Both the position numbers and the translations under genes were made by a program. A stretch of DNA of 64,000 nt from Amorphochlora amoebiformis. Its lineage: Eukaryota; Cercozoa; Chlorarachniophyceae. Shown piece by piece: positions 1 through 57,473 of the stretch. Location of the stretch: NCBI GenBank assembly GCA_054601695.1, contig BAAHQB010000420.1, positions 51,510 to 115,509 of the forward strand, given 5' to 3'. Numbering within the stretch: the stretch's first letter is position 1; the number at the start of each line of letters is the position of its first letter. The notes beneath the pieces were generated by a model. The model saw only the letters and a program-made list of their open reading frames with translations, made no database searches and was not told the origin of the DNA.

Positions 1-2896
<2,896 letters not shown>

Positions 2897-2932
2897 AAAT
2901 ATTATTTTATAGACACGCACACACGCATATAA

Positions 2933-2963
<31 letters not shown>

Positions 2964-3621
2964 GACATATGTTTAAATAATACGTAATATCTGTATATAA
3001 TTATCAGCTATTGAAAAGCTAAAGACTGCGCTTTCGATGCTAATCCCATACCAGGGACAAGAGTTTGAGTAGAACACTGATGGTAGGGTGCACACATCTA
3101 GACCTCATATTCGAAATAGAGTGTTTCGGACCAGCGGTGTGATTGAAAAGTTCACATATCATTGCGCTTGACTGAATTCAGTGAATCAAAGGTTTACTAG
3201 ATCTTGGTAGTCACCATCGGCACTCAGTTAGATTATTGTACTGGATAGGACGTCAGAGTTCAGAATCCCCCAATTAATTAGATTAAGCACTACGTACCGC
3301 CGGACGTATGATTGAAATTATCAAACGCGACCGTTATTGAGTTTAATGCGAGTGATGCGGCTGATAATCGATAATAACTGTTATATATATATAAGGCCTA
3401 CTAGTATAACTAACGACTAAACCGCAGCGTTGCGCCCTTGACGAGTCTCAAACCGCTCAGGTCGACACTGCGAACGAACAAGGCAGATTGTCGCATCGAC
3501 CTGGGAATTAAGTAGAATAATTGTGTGTGTGTGACTAATGATATATGCATTTTTAGTTTATACACAAGTGTCTGATGGACAGATCTTGTGTTTGCATTAT
3601 TTGTTTACCTTAGCCAGTAGA
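2897..3621. other. Intergenic region between genes 1 and 2
   Basis: Mixed-composition sequence almost free of TA repeats, with only a short TA run near 3380. Both strands carry stops and I find no exon with phase support and no tRNA or rRNA fold that I can defend. It probably holds the terminator of gene 1 and the promoter of gene 2. Confidence 0.5.
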
Positions 3622-3673
3622 ATGGATTCAAATATTCGTAGATTGAGACCGGCTCTGTATCCTAGTTTCCATG

Positions 3674-3730
<57 letters not shown>

Positions 3731-4048
3731 ATATATAAATATATATATGTGTATATATGTATATATATATCTATATCTATATATATATATATAATACTTC
3801 CACACGCAAAACATATCTCGAGCGCGATTAGAACGGGATTAGAGGGCAATTAGAGCGACACGAAAGACCGGTTAGAGCGAGATTAGAGGGCCTTTAGAGC
3901 TGGATTAGAAGGCTATTAGAGGGTTGTACAGGGGTGTGTTCGTCTTCTTCGGAAGTCTCGAAGTCGTTTGAGGTGAGAATATCGTTACAATCGAGACGAA
4001 CCGGTAGAGTTTGGTTGGAAACCAGGAAATAGATAGCCGTTCTGAGTG
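3622..4048 (+). CDS. Gene 2: possible short gene, first three exons (tentative)
   Basis: An ATG at 3622 opens [17 protein letters not shown] and meets a GTATAT donor at 3673. Exon 3922-3972 (acceptor TTAGAG, donor GTGAGA) reads [17 protein letters not shown]. Exon 4008-4048 reads [14 protein letters not shown]. The phases agree (0, 0, then 2). The second intron would be only 35 nt. Downstream, 4388-4571 could be a last exon reading HFPHPLDLY into a TA tract and stopping at a TAG, but this is weak. Serine-rich and unrecognised. The 3' end must lie before the convergent gene 3 at 4928. The first acceptor and the ATG both rest on local signals only. Confidence 0.35.
3805..3925 (+). repeat. Degenerate GATTAGAGGG-type tandem repeat
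   Basis: About eight imperfect copies of a 12-16 nt unit around GATTAGAG occur just upstream of, and running into, the second exon of gene 2. Confidence 0.6.
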
Positions 4049-4334
4049 GTATATGTAAATGTAAGTTTCATATAGGAGTGTGTGCACATATATATGTATA
4101 TATATATATATATATGCATATCTTTATATAAAGTTATTAGATGTTTTTGTATATTCTTTTTTATACATGCACATATGTAAACATGTATACACATATATTT
4201 ATATACACATTTTTATATATAAGTATATATATATATATATATCTATATCTATATATGTATATATAGAATACATACATATATATATATACATGTATACATA
4301 TATATATATATATATATTTATATATAGATATGTG

Positions 4335-4374
<40 letters not shown>

Positions 4375-4499
4375 GAGATAGATATATTTATATCCTCCAC
4401 CTCCTGTCATGAGGCATTTTCCTCACCCTCTCGACCTATATATATATACATATACTATATATACTATATATATACTCTATATATACTATATATATATAT

Positions 4500-4662
4500 T
4501 GTATAAATATATATACTTTTATATAATATATACTTATATATATATAATATATGATGTACAGTAGTCTAATACATATTATACAATATATATACTTTTATAT
4601 AATATATACTTATATATATATATATATTTTTATAATATGATGTACAGTAGTCTAATGCATAC
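4500..4662. repeat. Two-copy tandem repeat
   Basis: A segment running from TATACTTTTATATAATATAT to GATGTACAGTAGTCTAAT occurs at about 4510-4570 and again at 4585-4655. Confidence 0.6.
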
Positions 4663-4690
4663 AGTTACATGCATGTAAATCATAGGTATG

Positions 4691-4728
<38 letters not shown>

Positions 4729-4927
4729 CTGTATAACCAATGTATACAATTACATAAATACATATTACACATACACACATATTCCATTATAGTTTTCCAA
4801 ACAATAAGCACTTATAACAACAGCCATAAATACTAATAAAAAATAATACATCGCACTCCTCTCCCCCCCCCCCTTTCCTCAGAATAAAAATAAAACGCTT
4901 AAAATTGCGGCTTTTTTCAATTTTTTT

Positions 4928-8623
<3,696 letters not shown>

Positions 8624-9140
8624 TTTAAGAAGGAAATTAAAATTTCGTCATCGCATCCCTTCTCCCCTACCTTTCGATGTCATTCTCCTCGATCTGCCTC
8701 AAGCCATACGCCATCGCCTCACCCTCGTCCCCCTTCCGTCTCCGTCTGGGTACCCCCCTCAAATCCGAAACGCCTTCGCGCTTTCTCTGCCTTAACCCAA
8801 CCCCAAATCCTTTTCCCGACTCCAACATCACCTCCGACATCTCACTAGGGTCGCCCAAACACGCGGCAAGGACCAGCCCGGCGGCAAGCCATCTCATGCC
8901 CACGTGTCCCCCGGGATTCGGGGGGATTATTGGGGATTCACGGGGATTCATTAGGAAGCGGAATCCCGAGGTTCTCAAAATCCCCGGGACTGGAAACATA
9001 TAGATATCAATATTTCATTATATGGATATATCTAATCTAGGATATGATGACATAATAAAACTCTCCTGACAAGATATAGTCCAAAAAATCAAACACTCAA
9101 CTCTCTGGCAACACAGAAGAGTTTTTTTTGGGTGAAGCAG
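8624..9140. promoter_or_regulatory. Divergent intergenic region of genes 3 and 4
   Basis: A GC-richer block without TA repeats lies between the ATG of gene 3 (8623) and the first resolved exon of gene 4. Three frames are open across 8677-9003, which I read as a composition effect. It must hold two promoters and the unresolved first exon(s) of gene 4. Repeated GGGGATT motifs occur at 8918-8952. No TATA box can be singled out in so AT-rich a setting. Confidence 0.5.
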
Positions 9141-24665
<15,525 letters not shown>

Positions 24666-25449
24666 GCAATCCCTTGGACATATACATATATATATACTGT
24701 TTTGTGTCATTCTAGCAGTGTCAGCAGTCTTAGATGATAGTATTTACGCAAATTGAAGTTCCAATTACCGATAATTTCAAGTTTAAACGTTAACAGTTGA
24801 CTAGAGTAAGGCCAATCCAAAGAAAAGTTTCAAGGCATTCCGATGAATATTTAATAATACGATATACTTTACATAGTTGAAATTATTCGCTCAGCTCTAG
24901 TGGCTAAGTGCCAATGATGACTAGAATGATGTGTGAACAGATGGTCGGTACTATTTCTGTCACTTTGAGACTTGGTACAAATAATCTAGATAATAAAACC
25001 GAGTCATAATTTCATAAATTTCTTAAATTTATAATTCAAGTGCACTAAAAACGTTGGATACTAACTGAATACTCGTTATTTATAACTCGTTTGATGATCA
25101 TACGGTGCTGGTAAGTGGCTGTGTACTGTTCGAAGAGCCGATAGTCACAGGAGAGCCGGGACTAGCGCGATCTACACCATGTCCGGTCTCTACCGAGCTC
25201 TCTCGATTGAGATTTGGTGGATTTGTTGAACCGTTATTTGCGTTTGTCGGGCACTGTGAGCAAAATAGGGAATTTAAAAGACATTTAAAATTGTGTGAAG
25301 AGTGAAAAACATATTCTTTTCGTTTGGGTGTAGAAATTGTATGAAATGTGTATGTGATGCATAGTTACATTTGGCAGGTTTAGATGTATTACTTACCAGT
25401 TGTAATTGGTTGTTGCAATTGGGAGAAACGAGGTAATTCTGAACGTATC

Positions 25450-25506
<57 letters not shown>

Positions 25507-25577
25507 GATGTATATATTCATATATATCTATATATATATTATATATATATATATTATACATATGTATATATTAAATA

Positions 25578-25628
<51 letters not shown>

Positions 25629-25859
25629 ATTCAATCCTTGACAGTGAGTAAATTCTTGTAGGCTGTAGGCTACACACATATATGTATATGCATAAATCTA
25701 AATATATGTGATATACATTTACATTATACACATATATGTAAATACATGTTTTTGTACATAGGTTATATGACATACACCCTGTATCTATATATTTAATAGA
25801 CTTCAAATGCGTTTTCTAATGATTCGTATGTTATATACATTATACGCGTATGCATGTAC

Positions 25860-25909
<50 letters not shown>

Positions 25910-26311
25910 GAAAGATTACCAGTTGCGGTTTGTTAAAACTGGTAGAAACGCCAATATCACGCTATATATTATATATATATATATATATATACATACTATA
26001 CATATATATATATATAAATTATATTATAAACATATATATAATATGAATATATGTGATATGAATTTTATACATATATGTGCGTACATGTATATAGGATTTG
26101 TATGTAGATATACTACATCTTCACATCTACGTAATATGTATATTCATATACAAATATATATATATATGTTTATATAACATAAATTATGTGCATATGTATA
26201 TACATGCATATATGTATATATATGTGTATATATACACATATGTATATATATACATATAGTGTATTTTCCAAAAAAGGTGCATAAATATATGTATTGTGAA
26301 TTTGTATATGA

Positions 26312-26353
<42 letters not shown>

Positions 26354-26431
26354 GTGTATATATATGTATAAAAAAAATGTAGAAATATATTTATGTATAC
26401 ATATAATACATATGTGTATACATACACACAC

Positions 26432-26528
<97 letters not shown>

Positions 26529-26534
26529 GAACTT
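24666..26534. other. Convergent intergenic region of genes 4 and 5
   Basis: 24670-25380 is mixed sequence without repeats. A CTG|GTAAGT donor-like site at 25108-25116 and an open frame at 25105-25305 (ending EFKRHLKLCEE) do not connect to any exon I can defend. The remainder is TA tract with a few islands. Confidence 0.4.
25384..25941. CDS. Two unplaced exon candidates, strand ambiguous
   Basis: On plus, 25384-25432 ([16 protein letters not shown], donor GTAATT) joins 25915-25941 (DYQLRFVKT, donor GTAGAA) in phase 1. On minus, the same islands show a strong GTAAGT donor (at 25396) and a GTAATC donor after CAACTG, with good pyrimidine acceptors. Only one strand can be right. No function. Confidence 0.25.
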
Positions 26535-50146
<23,612 letters not shown>

Positions 50147-51599
50147 GCTTCCTTGCTTCTAAGAGACCAAGAGCATCCGGAAACACATTTTATCAGGAAT
50201 TAGACGTGTGCCCGCGACTCGGGAAGTAAGGGTCTTTTCCCCTTATTTGTTTATGTCCATTGAGAAGGGGTTGGGCGGGGGATTGAGGCAATGAAAACCG
50301 TATGCAGATGCATCTTCATCATTCGGGTTGCAGTGGCCTTTGTGCGATTGGTGCGAAACACAGATACCCTCGGGCAGATGTAAGAAACCCAGGAGCAGCA
50401 CGCCCATGTTGTGCGTTTGAGAGCTAAATTCAACTGGTTCACCTAAGGTCATCCGAAGGATACCCACGTGTGTCACCCACCTGTGTCACGCCTTGATACC
50501 CGGAGCTTTTGACTCAGGCTCGAACTTCTTGAAGGGTGCGTGCAGTGGCGTCCCTGGTCCCACGTGCCCGCAGCGGCGAATATTGATCTCATCCCTCCCT
50601 TTGTGGTATTGCTTGGTCATCACCTCTCCTCCTTTCCCCTCACAAACGCGAGAACCAGTGACCATGCCGCTAATTCGATGTAGTTCATTTTACGGAAGAA
50701 ATTCAATTTAGCGCAGTGTAAGCCTGGAGCGTTGGGTTTCAGTGCGCTGATGGGAATATACCACACGCACCGTGGGCTGTTGGGAGTCGGAAAAACTGAC
50801 TTCGGTGGGGGAATCGCCCGCGTAAGCACAGCTGCACAGGAAATTCAAAGGCGGGCACCGGCACCGAGGGGGAAAAGGGGAGGGTTGAGGGGGACCGGAA
50901 CGTGGTCTGGACAGAAAGTGATGGGAGATGAGGGAGGAGGGAAATCATGGCGAGTGAGCGACTTGGTCGTTCTTCTCTCCCATCCTTGATCCGTGATACC
51001 TTAATTCCTAATGGTATTCCAATTTTTCCAGGTTCGTATAAATTTTTTGCTTCAAGGAGCACGGGGCAGTTCAAGTGGTCACCCTGAAGAGTCACAGTCA
51101 CAAGTCGTCACCAAGGTCGAATGAACCCCACCCTGATCCTCTGTTTTGAAGCGTTATATCTCCCCCCCTAGCCAATCCCTGCCCCTGACACGAGGCTGGC
51201 TGGCCGAAAAATATAAATATTATTGCCATTTGCGAGATTAATGCGCATGAAAGGGCAGCCATGCGTAGCCGGTTACGAGACTGACATGCGCTCGCCATAG
51301 ACGAAGCGTGGGAAGGGCAAGTCCCGAGGGTGGGTCTCTTAGGGGGGTTCAAATTTTGGAGGCAGGCTGGGAGTGCGATTTTTTTTTGACAACACTCATT
51401 ACCCATTGGTAAAGGACTTCAGAGGGGTCTGAGGATGGGAGAGGGAGGGGGAGAAGCCTATGGGGAAGGGGTTGATGAGAGGGGATTGATGGAGAGGGGA
51501 GTAATAATTGGTTGGGTCGTTATTTTTGGGATTGGACTCTGAAGACAATTTTGTTTTGTTTAAGATATAGCTGAATGTTCTATATATATATATATATGT

Positions 51600-51663
<64 letters not shown>

Positions 51664-51665
51664 TT

Positions 51666-51729
<64 letters not shown>

Positions 51730-51774
51730 AATATCATGATACATATATATATATATATATATAATATATAATAT

Positions 51775-51827
<53 letters not shown>

Positions 51828-51916
51828 GCATTCTATACATTATATACACGTACGTATAATACATATATATACATATATATATATATATATAAATATAAAT
51901 ATATTCAGAATAAATC
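50147..51916. promoter_or_regulatory. Divergent intergenic region of genes 5 and 6
   Basis: A 1.8-kb block with balanced composition up to 51550, then TA tract to 51880. Several ORFs of 60-120 aa are open on both strands (e.g. minus 51406-51098 and 51101-50739), overlapping one another, none recognised and none with splice-phase support. It must contain both promoters and 5' leaders. A small intronless gene cannot be excluded. Confidence 0.45.
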
Positions 51917-52514
51917 ATGGGTGTCGGAGGTTCGAAATACCATAACCTCCTTTCTAACAACGACTTCGAGCTGGTCTAACCCTAACCCTAACCCTAACCC
52001 TAACCCTAACCCTAACCCTAACCCTAATCTCTAATCCCTAACTCTAACCCTAATCCCAACCCTAACCTAACTCTAATCTAATCCCAACTTCGCCTCTATT
52101 TTAAGCCCTTCAAAACCTAACCCTTGCATGAGTTGGTAAAAAAAATGAATAAATAAGCTGGTCTAACCCTAACCCCAACCCTAATCCCAACCCCAACCCT
52201 AATCCCAACCCTAACCCTAACCCTAACACCCTAATCCCAACCCCATTTAACCCTAACCTAACCCTATTTAATCCCAAGAATCCATAACTGAAACCTTCCA
52301 GCGTAACTTATTAACATTTGGTGGAAAATGAGTATTTACCACTAAGCCTAAAGCTAAGCCTAACCCTAATCACTACAGCCGCACAATGTGATGAGTCAAT
52401 GGTCCTCGGACTAAGACATGCTGAATAATCTGATCCTAATCCTATTTGGAATTCAAATTTGAATATGTAGGTTATTCGCATATCCAAGGAGCTAGAGGTA
52501 ATATACATGCATAT

Positions 52515-52554
<40 letters not shown>

Positions 52555-52603
52555 CATATAGATGCATATCCAAGGAGCTAGAGGCAATATACATGCATAT
52601 TAG

Positions 52604-52637
<34 letters not shown>

Positions 52638-52700
52638 GTGCATATATGTATACATGTATGTATGTATGTATAAAATATATATATGTATATATACATATAA

Positions 52701-52788
<88 letters not shown>

Positions 52789-52854
52789 ACATACATCTAT
52801 ATATTTACATATATAAATATATGTATAAATGATATTTATATATAAATATATATA

Positions 52855-52912
<58 letters not shown>

Positions 52913-52946
52913 TTACATCTATACATTTACATACCTACACACACAC

Positions 52947-52993
<47 letters not shown>

Positions 52994-53665
52994 TTGTTAG
53001 GGCTCCGTCTAGTCTCTTCCTTACACTTTTCTCTCTCTCTTCGCTCTCTCCATCTCTTTGTTTTCTCTCCTCTCTTTCATTCTCCCTCCCCCTTTCTCCT
53101 CTTCCTCTCTCTGTTCTTTCTCTTTTTTCTCATTCTCCTCTCTCTCTTTTCTCTCTCTCTTCTCTCTTATTCTCTCTCTCTCTTTCTTTTCTCTAAGATC
53201 TCTCTCTTCTCTTTTATTCTCCCTCCCTTCCCTCTCTCTTCTCTCTCTCTTTGTTCTCTCCCTTCTCTCTCATTCTCCCTCTCCTCTCTCTTTTTTCCCT
53301 TTCTTCTCTCTTTTTTTTCTCTTTTCCTTCTCTCTCTTTTCTCTCTCTCTCCCTCTCTTTTCTCTCTCCTAATTTTTACTCTCCCTTAAACTTCTCCCTC
53401 TCTCCTTTTTTATCTCTTTGTTCTCTCTCTTCTCTCTCTAGATATTCACATGCATATGGTAAAACATATAATCATCTATATATATATATACATATATATA
53501 TCTAGCTATCCATATGTATATCTAAAAACATATATTCATGTGTATATATGTGTGTATATATAATATATATATATGTATATATATATAATCATACATAATA
53601 TATATATATATATATGTATGTATATATATAGATTGATTATAATTTGAACATGTATATTATACATT

Positions 53666-53705
<40 letters not shown>

Positions 53706-53861
53706 TATACATACAAACACACACACACACATATATATATGTGTATATATATATATGTATATATTTATATATATATATATATATATATATAAATATATAT
53801 ACAGCACTTCCTTGATACAGAATTCGGCTCAGAGGGTATGTATATGTATATAAATAAGTAA

Positions 53862-53915
<54 letters not shown>

Positions 53916-53993
53916 TTCATATATATATAGTAGTATATATATATATATATGTGTAGTAATATATATAATATATAATATATATATATATATATG

Positions 53994-54060
<67 letters not shown>

Positions 54061-54226
54061 GATATAAGTATGTATGTATATACATAAACATCTTCTAGAA
54101 ACATTCTACAGTCCAAATTAATACTTCCATACAATGTACACCAATTAATACATCCATACAATGTATACCAACACATACAAACATTCACACATTAACACAC
54201 ATACACATACATACATACATATACAC

Positions 54227-54263
<37 letters not shown>

Positions 54264-54393
54264 ACATACATACATATATATATATATCAATCCAAATTAA
54301 TACATCCATACAATGTATACCAACACATACACACATTCACACATTAACACACATACACATACATACATATATATATATACATATACATACATA

Positions 54394-54424
<31 letters not shown>

Positions 54425-54582
54425 TCATGAATATATAAAGGGTACATATTATACTAATATAATATTATGTATGTATGTATTGTACTTATATATATATATA
54501 TATATATATATATGCATATATACATATATATATATATTTAAAATATATTAATATATGTATATACATAATATTATACATACAA

Positions 54583-54629
<47 letters not shown>

Positions 54630-54808
54630 ACATTGGGGCTAGGGTTATGGTAAGGGTTAGGGTTAGGATTAGGGTTAGGGTTAGGATTAGGGTTAGGATT
54701 AGGATTAGGGTTAGGGTTAGGATTAGGGTTAGGGTTAGGATTAGGGTTAGAGTAAGGGTTAGTGTGTCGGGTTAGGGTGTCGGGTTAAGGTAAGGGTTAG
54801 GGTTAGGG

Positions 54809-54864
<56 letters not shown>

Positions 54865-55611
54865 ACATATGTAGTATATATATTTATATATACATATATA
54901 TATGTATATATATATATATATGTATGTGTATATATGTATGTATATGTATATGTATATACACATATAACATACAAAACACATGACTCTATATGTAATAATT
55001 ACCAATACATTCAATATCGAAACCCTTTCGTAGGTTATAATAGGAATTATAAAAGGTTACGAGGCTTAGGGATTATGCTTAAAAATCCTCCTTTTCAATA
55101 ACAAATGCCTTTGGGCTAACACATTAAATTTTCTGATTCTATCCCTAACCCTAACCCCAACCCTAACCCTAACCCTGTAGCCCCACCCTGTGGAGGAGTC
55201 AATGGTCCTAGGACTAAGACATGCTGAATAATCTGATCCTAACCCTAACCCTAACCCTAACCCTAACCCTAACCCTAACCCTAACCCTAACCCTAACCCT
55301 AACCAACAGGCAAAGGCCTACACGAAAAGATCACCCAAGCCCGTGGGCTTAGCAATGACCTCAAGAAGAGAATGAGTACAACTTTTTTTTTTTTTTTTAC
55401 TTTTTTCGGGAGTGAGCGGGGGAATAGCAACAGTGATGAGGAGAGAGGTTTTGAGGGTGAGTGGAGGAGAGAGAGAGGGAGGGAGTGAGAGACATATGTA
55501 GTTAGAGCGAGGGGAAGAGAGCTTGAAGTGGGGTGATCATTTAAATGTAAAGATATCTCTTCGAATCTGATTAATATGTCGCATACATGTTGACGTACTT
55601 ATATTTGTGTG

Positions 55612-55677
<66 letters not shown>

Positions 55678-55830
55678 ATATATTTACATTTTATTATATA
55701 TAAATATGTATATATATATATATATATATATATTCGAATCTAGGATATCTGGCAACCATTCGCAATAAGCTGGTGCATCAGTATGACTTCAACAAGCTCC
55801 CCGATAGGTATATATATATATATATGATAG

Positions 55831-55883
<53 letters not shown>

Positions 55884-55994
55884 GCGTGTGTGTTCAATAG
55901 GACTTCAACAAGCTCCCGGTAAGGCATATATATATATATATTATAAGTAATAGTATATATATATATATATATTATATATATATATATGTATATT

Positions 55995-56037
<43 letters not shown>

Positions 56038-56051
56038 ATATACGTATTTAC

Positions 56052-56087
<36 letters not shown>

Positions 56088-56178
56088 GTATAAATATATG
56101 TCTATGTATATATGTTTAATATGGCTAGGTACATATATGAGTAATGGTAAATATATATATATATATATATATATAAAC

Positions 56179-56240
<62 letters not shown>

Positions 56241-56360
56241 GATATTATATATATATATATATATATCAGTATATATGTATATATATATGTTTGTGTGTGT
56301 GTATTAATATATTTATGCATGTCCATATCTACTTATACTCATATATATATATATATATAC

Positions 56361-56444
<84 letters not shown>

Positions 56445-56481
56445 TCGGGGATCTTGTTGAACTGAGCATATATACAATATT

Positions 56482-56524
<43 letters not shown>

Positions 56525-56586
56525 GTATATATGTATGTATAACATATATATATATATACATTCGGGATCTTGTTGAAGTCATATCA

Positions 56587-56647
<61 letters not shown>

Positions 56648-56651
56648 TATA

Positions 56652-56696
<45 letters not shown>

Positions 56697-56722
56697 CTTA
56701 TACACCCTCTGCACTTCAGTAT

Positions 56723-56773
<51 letters not shown>

Positions 56774-57221
56774 TCTATAATGCTTGTAAACCCTGCGCAT
56801 AAGTGTTACTCTTACTTGAAATCTAGTTCAAAGTATAAATGTTAACCTTTATACACCCTACTCTTTAGTTTTTCCCAGCTCAAATCCTAAATCTTAAGCT
56901 CTAAATCTTAAGCTCTAAATCTTAAGCTCTAAATCTTAAGCTCTAAATCTTAAGCTCTAAATCTTAAGCTCTAAATCTTAAGCTCTAAATCTTAAGCTCT
57001 AAATCTTAAGCTCTAAATCTTAAGCTCTAAATCTTAAGCTCTAAATCTTAAGCTCTAAATCTGAAGCTCTAAATCTTAAGCTCTAAATCTTAAGCTCTAA
57101 ATCTTAAGCTCTAAATCTGAAGCTCTAAATCTTAAGCTCTAAGTCTTAAGCTCTAAATCTTAGGGACGAGTTTATTTCTGTTTTCAAAAAGTCCATGGGA
57201 GAACTGGTGAATATTAAATAA
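51917..57221 (+). CDS. Gene 6: 112-aa protein with N-myristoylation-type start and HEPN-like RNKLVH motif
   Basis: Exons 51917-51973, 52471-52497, 52993-53011, 53442-53458, 53805-53835, 55310-55375, 55744-55807 and 57164-57221 total 339 nt, 113 codons with the TAA, all in phase (0,0,1,0,1,1,2). The start [12 protein letters not shown] fits the N-myristoylation pattern (Gly2, Ser6, Lys7). It continues [49 protein letters not shown] and [26 protein letters not shown] fits the Rx4-6H motif of HEPN domains, and the flow (EFG..gkGLHeKI..., [13 protein letters not shown], PDRdeFi..F) resembles small HEPN/DUF4145-like proteins. A ribonuclease or nucleotide-transfer role is inference only. The 17- and 19-nt exons are least certain. 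Confidence 0.72.
51975..52270 (+). repeat. CCCTAA array in gene 6 intron 1
   Basis: It begins immediately after the donor of exon 1 (GAGCTG|GTCTAACCC), and a second array begins after a copy of the same donor edge (AAGCTGGTCTAACCC, 52157). Many CCCCAA and TCCCAA variants. Confidence 0.9.
52563..52592 (+). repeat. Donor-edge copy of gene 6 exon 2
   Basis: GCATATCCAAGGAGCTAGAG repeats exon 52471-52497, but the donor GTAATA is changed to GCAATA. It lies just downstream of the intact exon. Confidence 0.88.
53020..53440 (+). repeat. CT-rich tract
   Basis: About 420 nt of TCTCTC-type pyrimidine sequence between gene 6 exons 3 and 4; it forms a very long pyrimidine tract before the acceptor at 53441. 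Confidence 0.9.
54105..54372 (+). repeat. Two- to three-copy intronic repeat
   Basis: CCAAATTAATACATCCATAC, then AATGTATACCAACACATAC and a CACATTAACACACATACACA stretch occur at about 54113-54215 and 54292-54370. Confidence 0.8.
54634..54812 (+). repeat. TTAGGG array (opposite orientation) in gene 6 intron 5
   Basis: About 180 nt of TTAGGG with GATTAGGG variants on the plus strand, i.e. the G-rich strand is sense here. Confidence 0.9.
55139..55305 (+). repeat. Two CCCTAA arrays ending at the acceptor of gene 6 exon 6
   Basis: Arrays at 55139-55175 and 55243-55305, each preceded by the conserved leader (see findings). The second stops four nucleotides before the acceptor AACAG|GCAAAG. Confidence 0.9.
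55893..55920 (+). repeat. Donor-edge copy of gene 6 exon 7
   Basis: AGGACTTCAACAAGCTCCCG then GTAAGG copies the end of exon 55744-55807 (GACTTCAACAAGCTCCCCGA). The copy still has a GTAAGG donor. Confidence 0.88.
56441..56590 (-). repeat. Two inverted copies of gene 6 exon 7 end
   Basis: On minus, CAGTTCAACAAGATCCCCGA (about 56465-56446) and ATGACTTCAACAAGATCCCG (about 56582-56562) match the exon 7 end in opposite orientation. Both read AAGATC where the parent has AAGCTC, so they share an ancestor. Confidence 0.8.
56888..57160 (+). repeat. 14-bp minisatellite AAATCTTAAGCTCT, about 19 copies
   Basis: Nearly perfect tandem array with rare variants (AAATCTGAAGCTCT at about 57057 and 57112; AAGTCTTAAGCTCT near 57140). 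It ends exactly at the acceptor of gene 6 exon 8 (AAATCTTAG|GGACGAG), so the last unit supplies the 3' splice site. Confidence 0.96.
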
Positions 57222-57239
57222 TATATATATATATATATA

Positions 57240-57293
<54 letters not shown>

Positions 57294-57441
57294 CACATAT
57301 GTATATCTACATTTGTACAAAATATGTATGTATACATTTGTACATGTATATTTTTTACATGTGGTTTGTGTTTGTATATCATTTGATATATGTATATGTA
57401 TACATATTATATCTAATATATGATTATATATATATATATAT

Positions 57442-57473
<32 letters not shown>

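Noticed and set aside
3236-3275. tRNA-like T-loop GAGTTCAGAATCCCC
   Set aside because: No matching acceptor stem or D-arm could be folded around it.
8677-9003. 108-aa plus and 110-aa minus ORFs
   Set aside because: Overlapping open frames on both strands in a GC-richer intergenic block, with no family or splice support.
50739-51406. ORFs of 85-120 aa on both strands
   Set aside because: Mutually overlapping, unrecognised and within the divergent promoter region; kept only as a possibility in the region entry.
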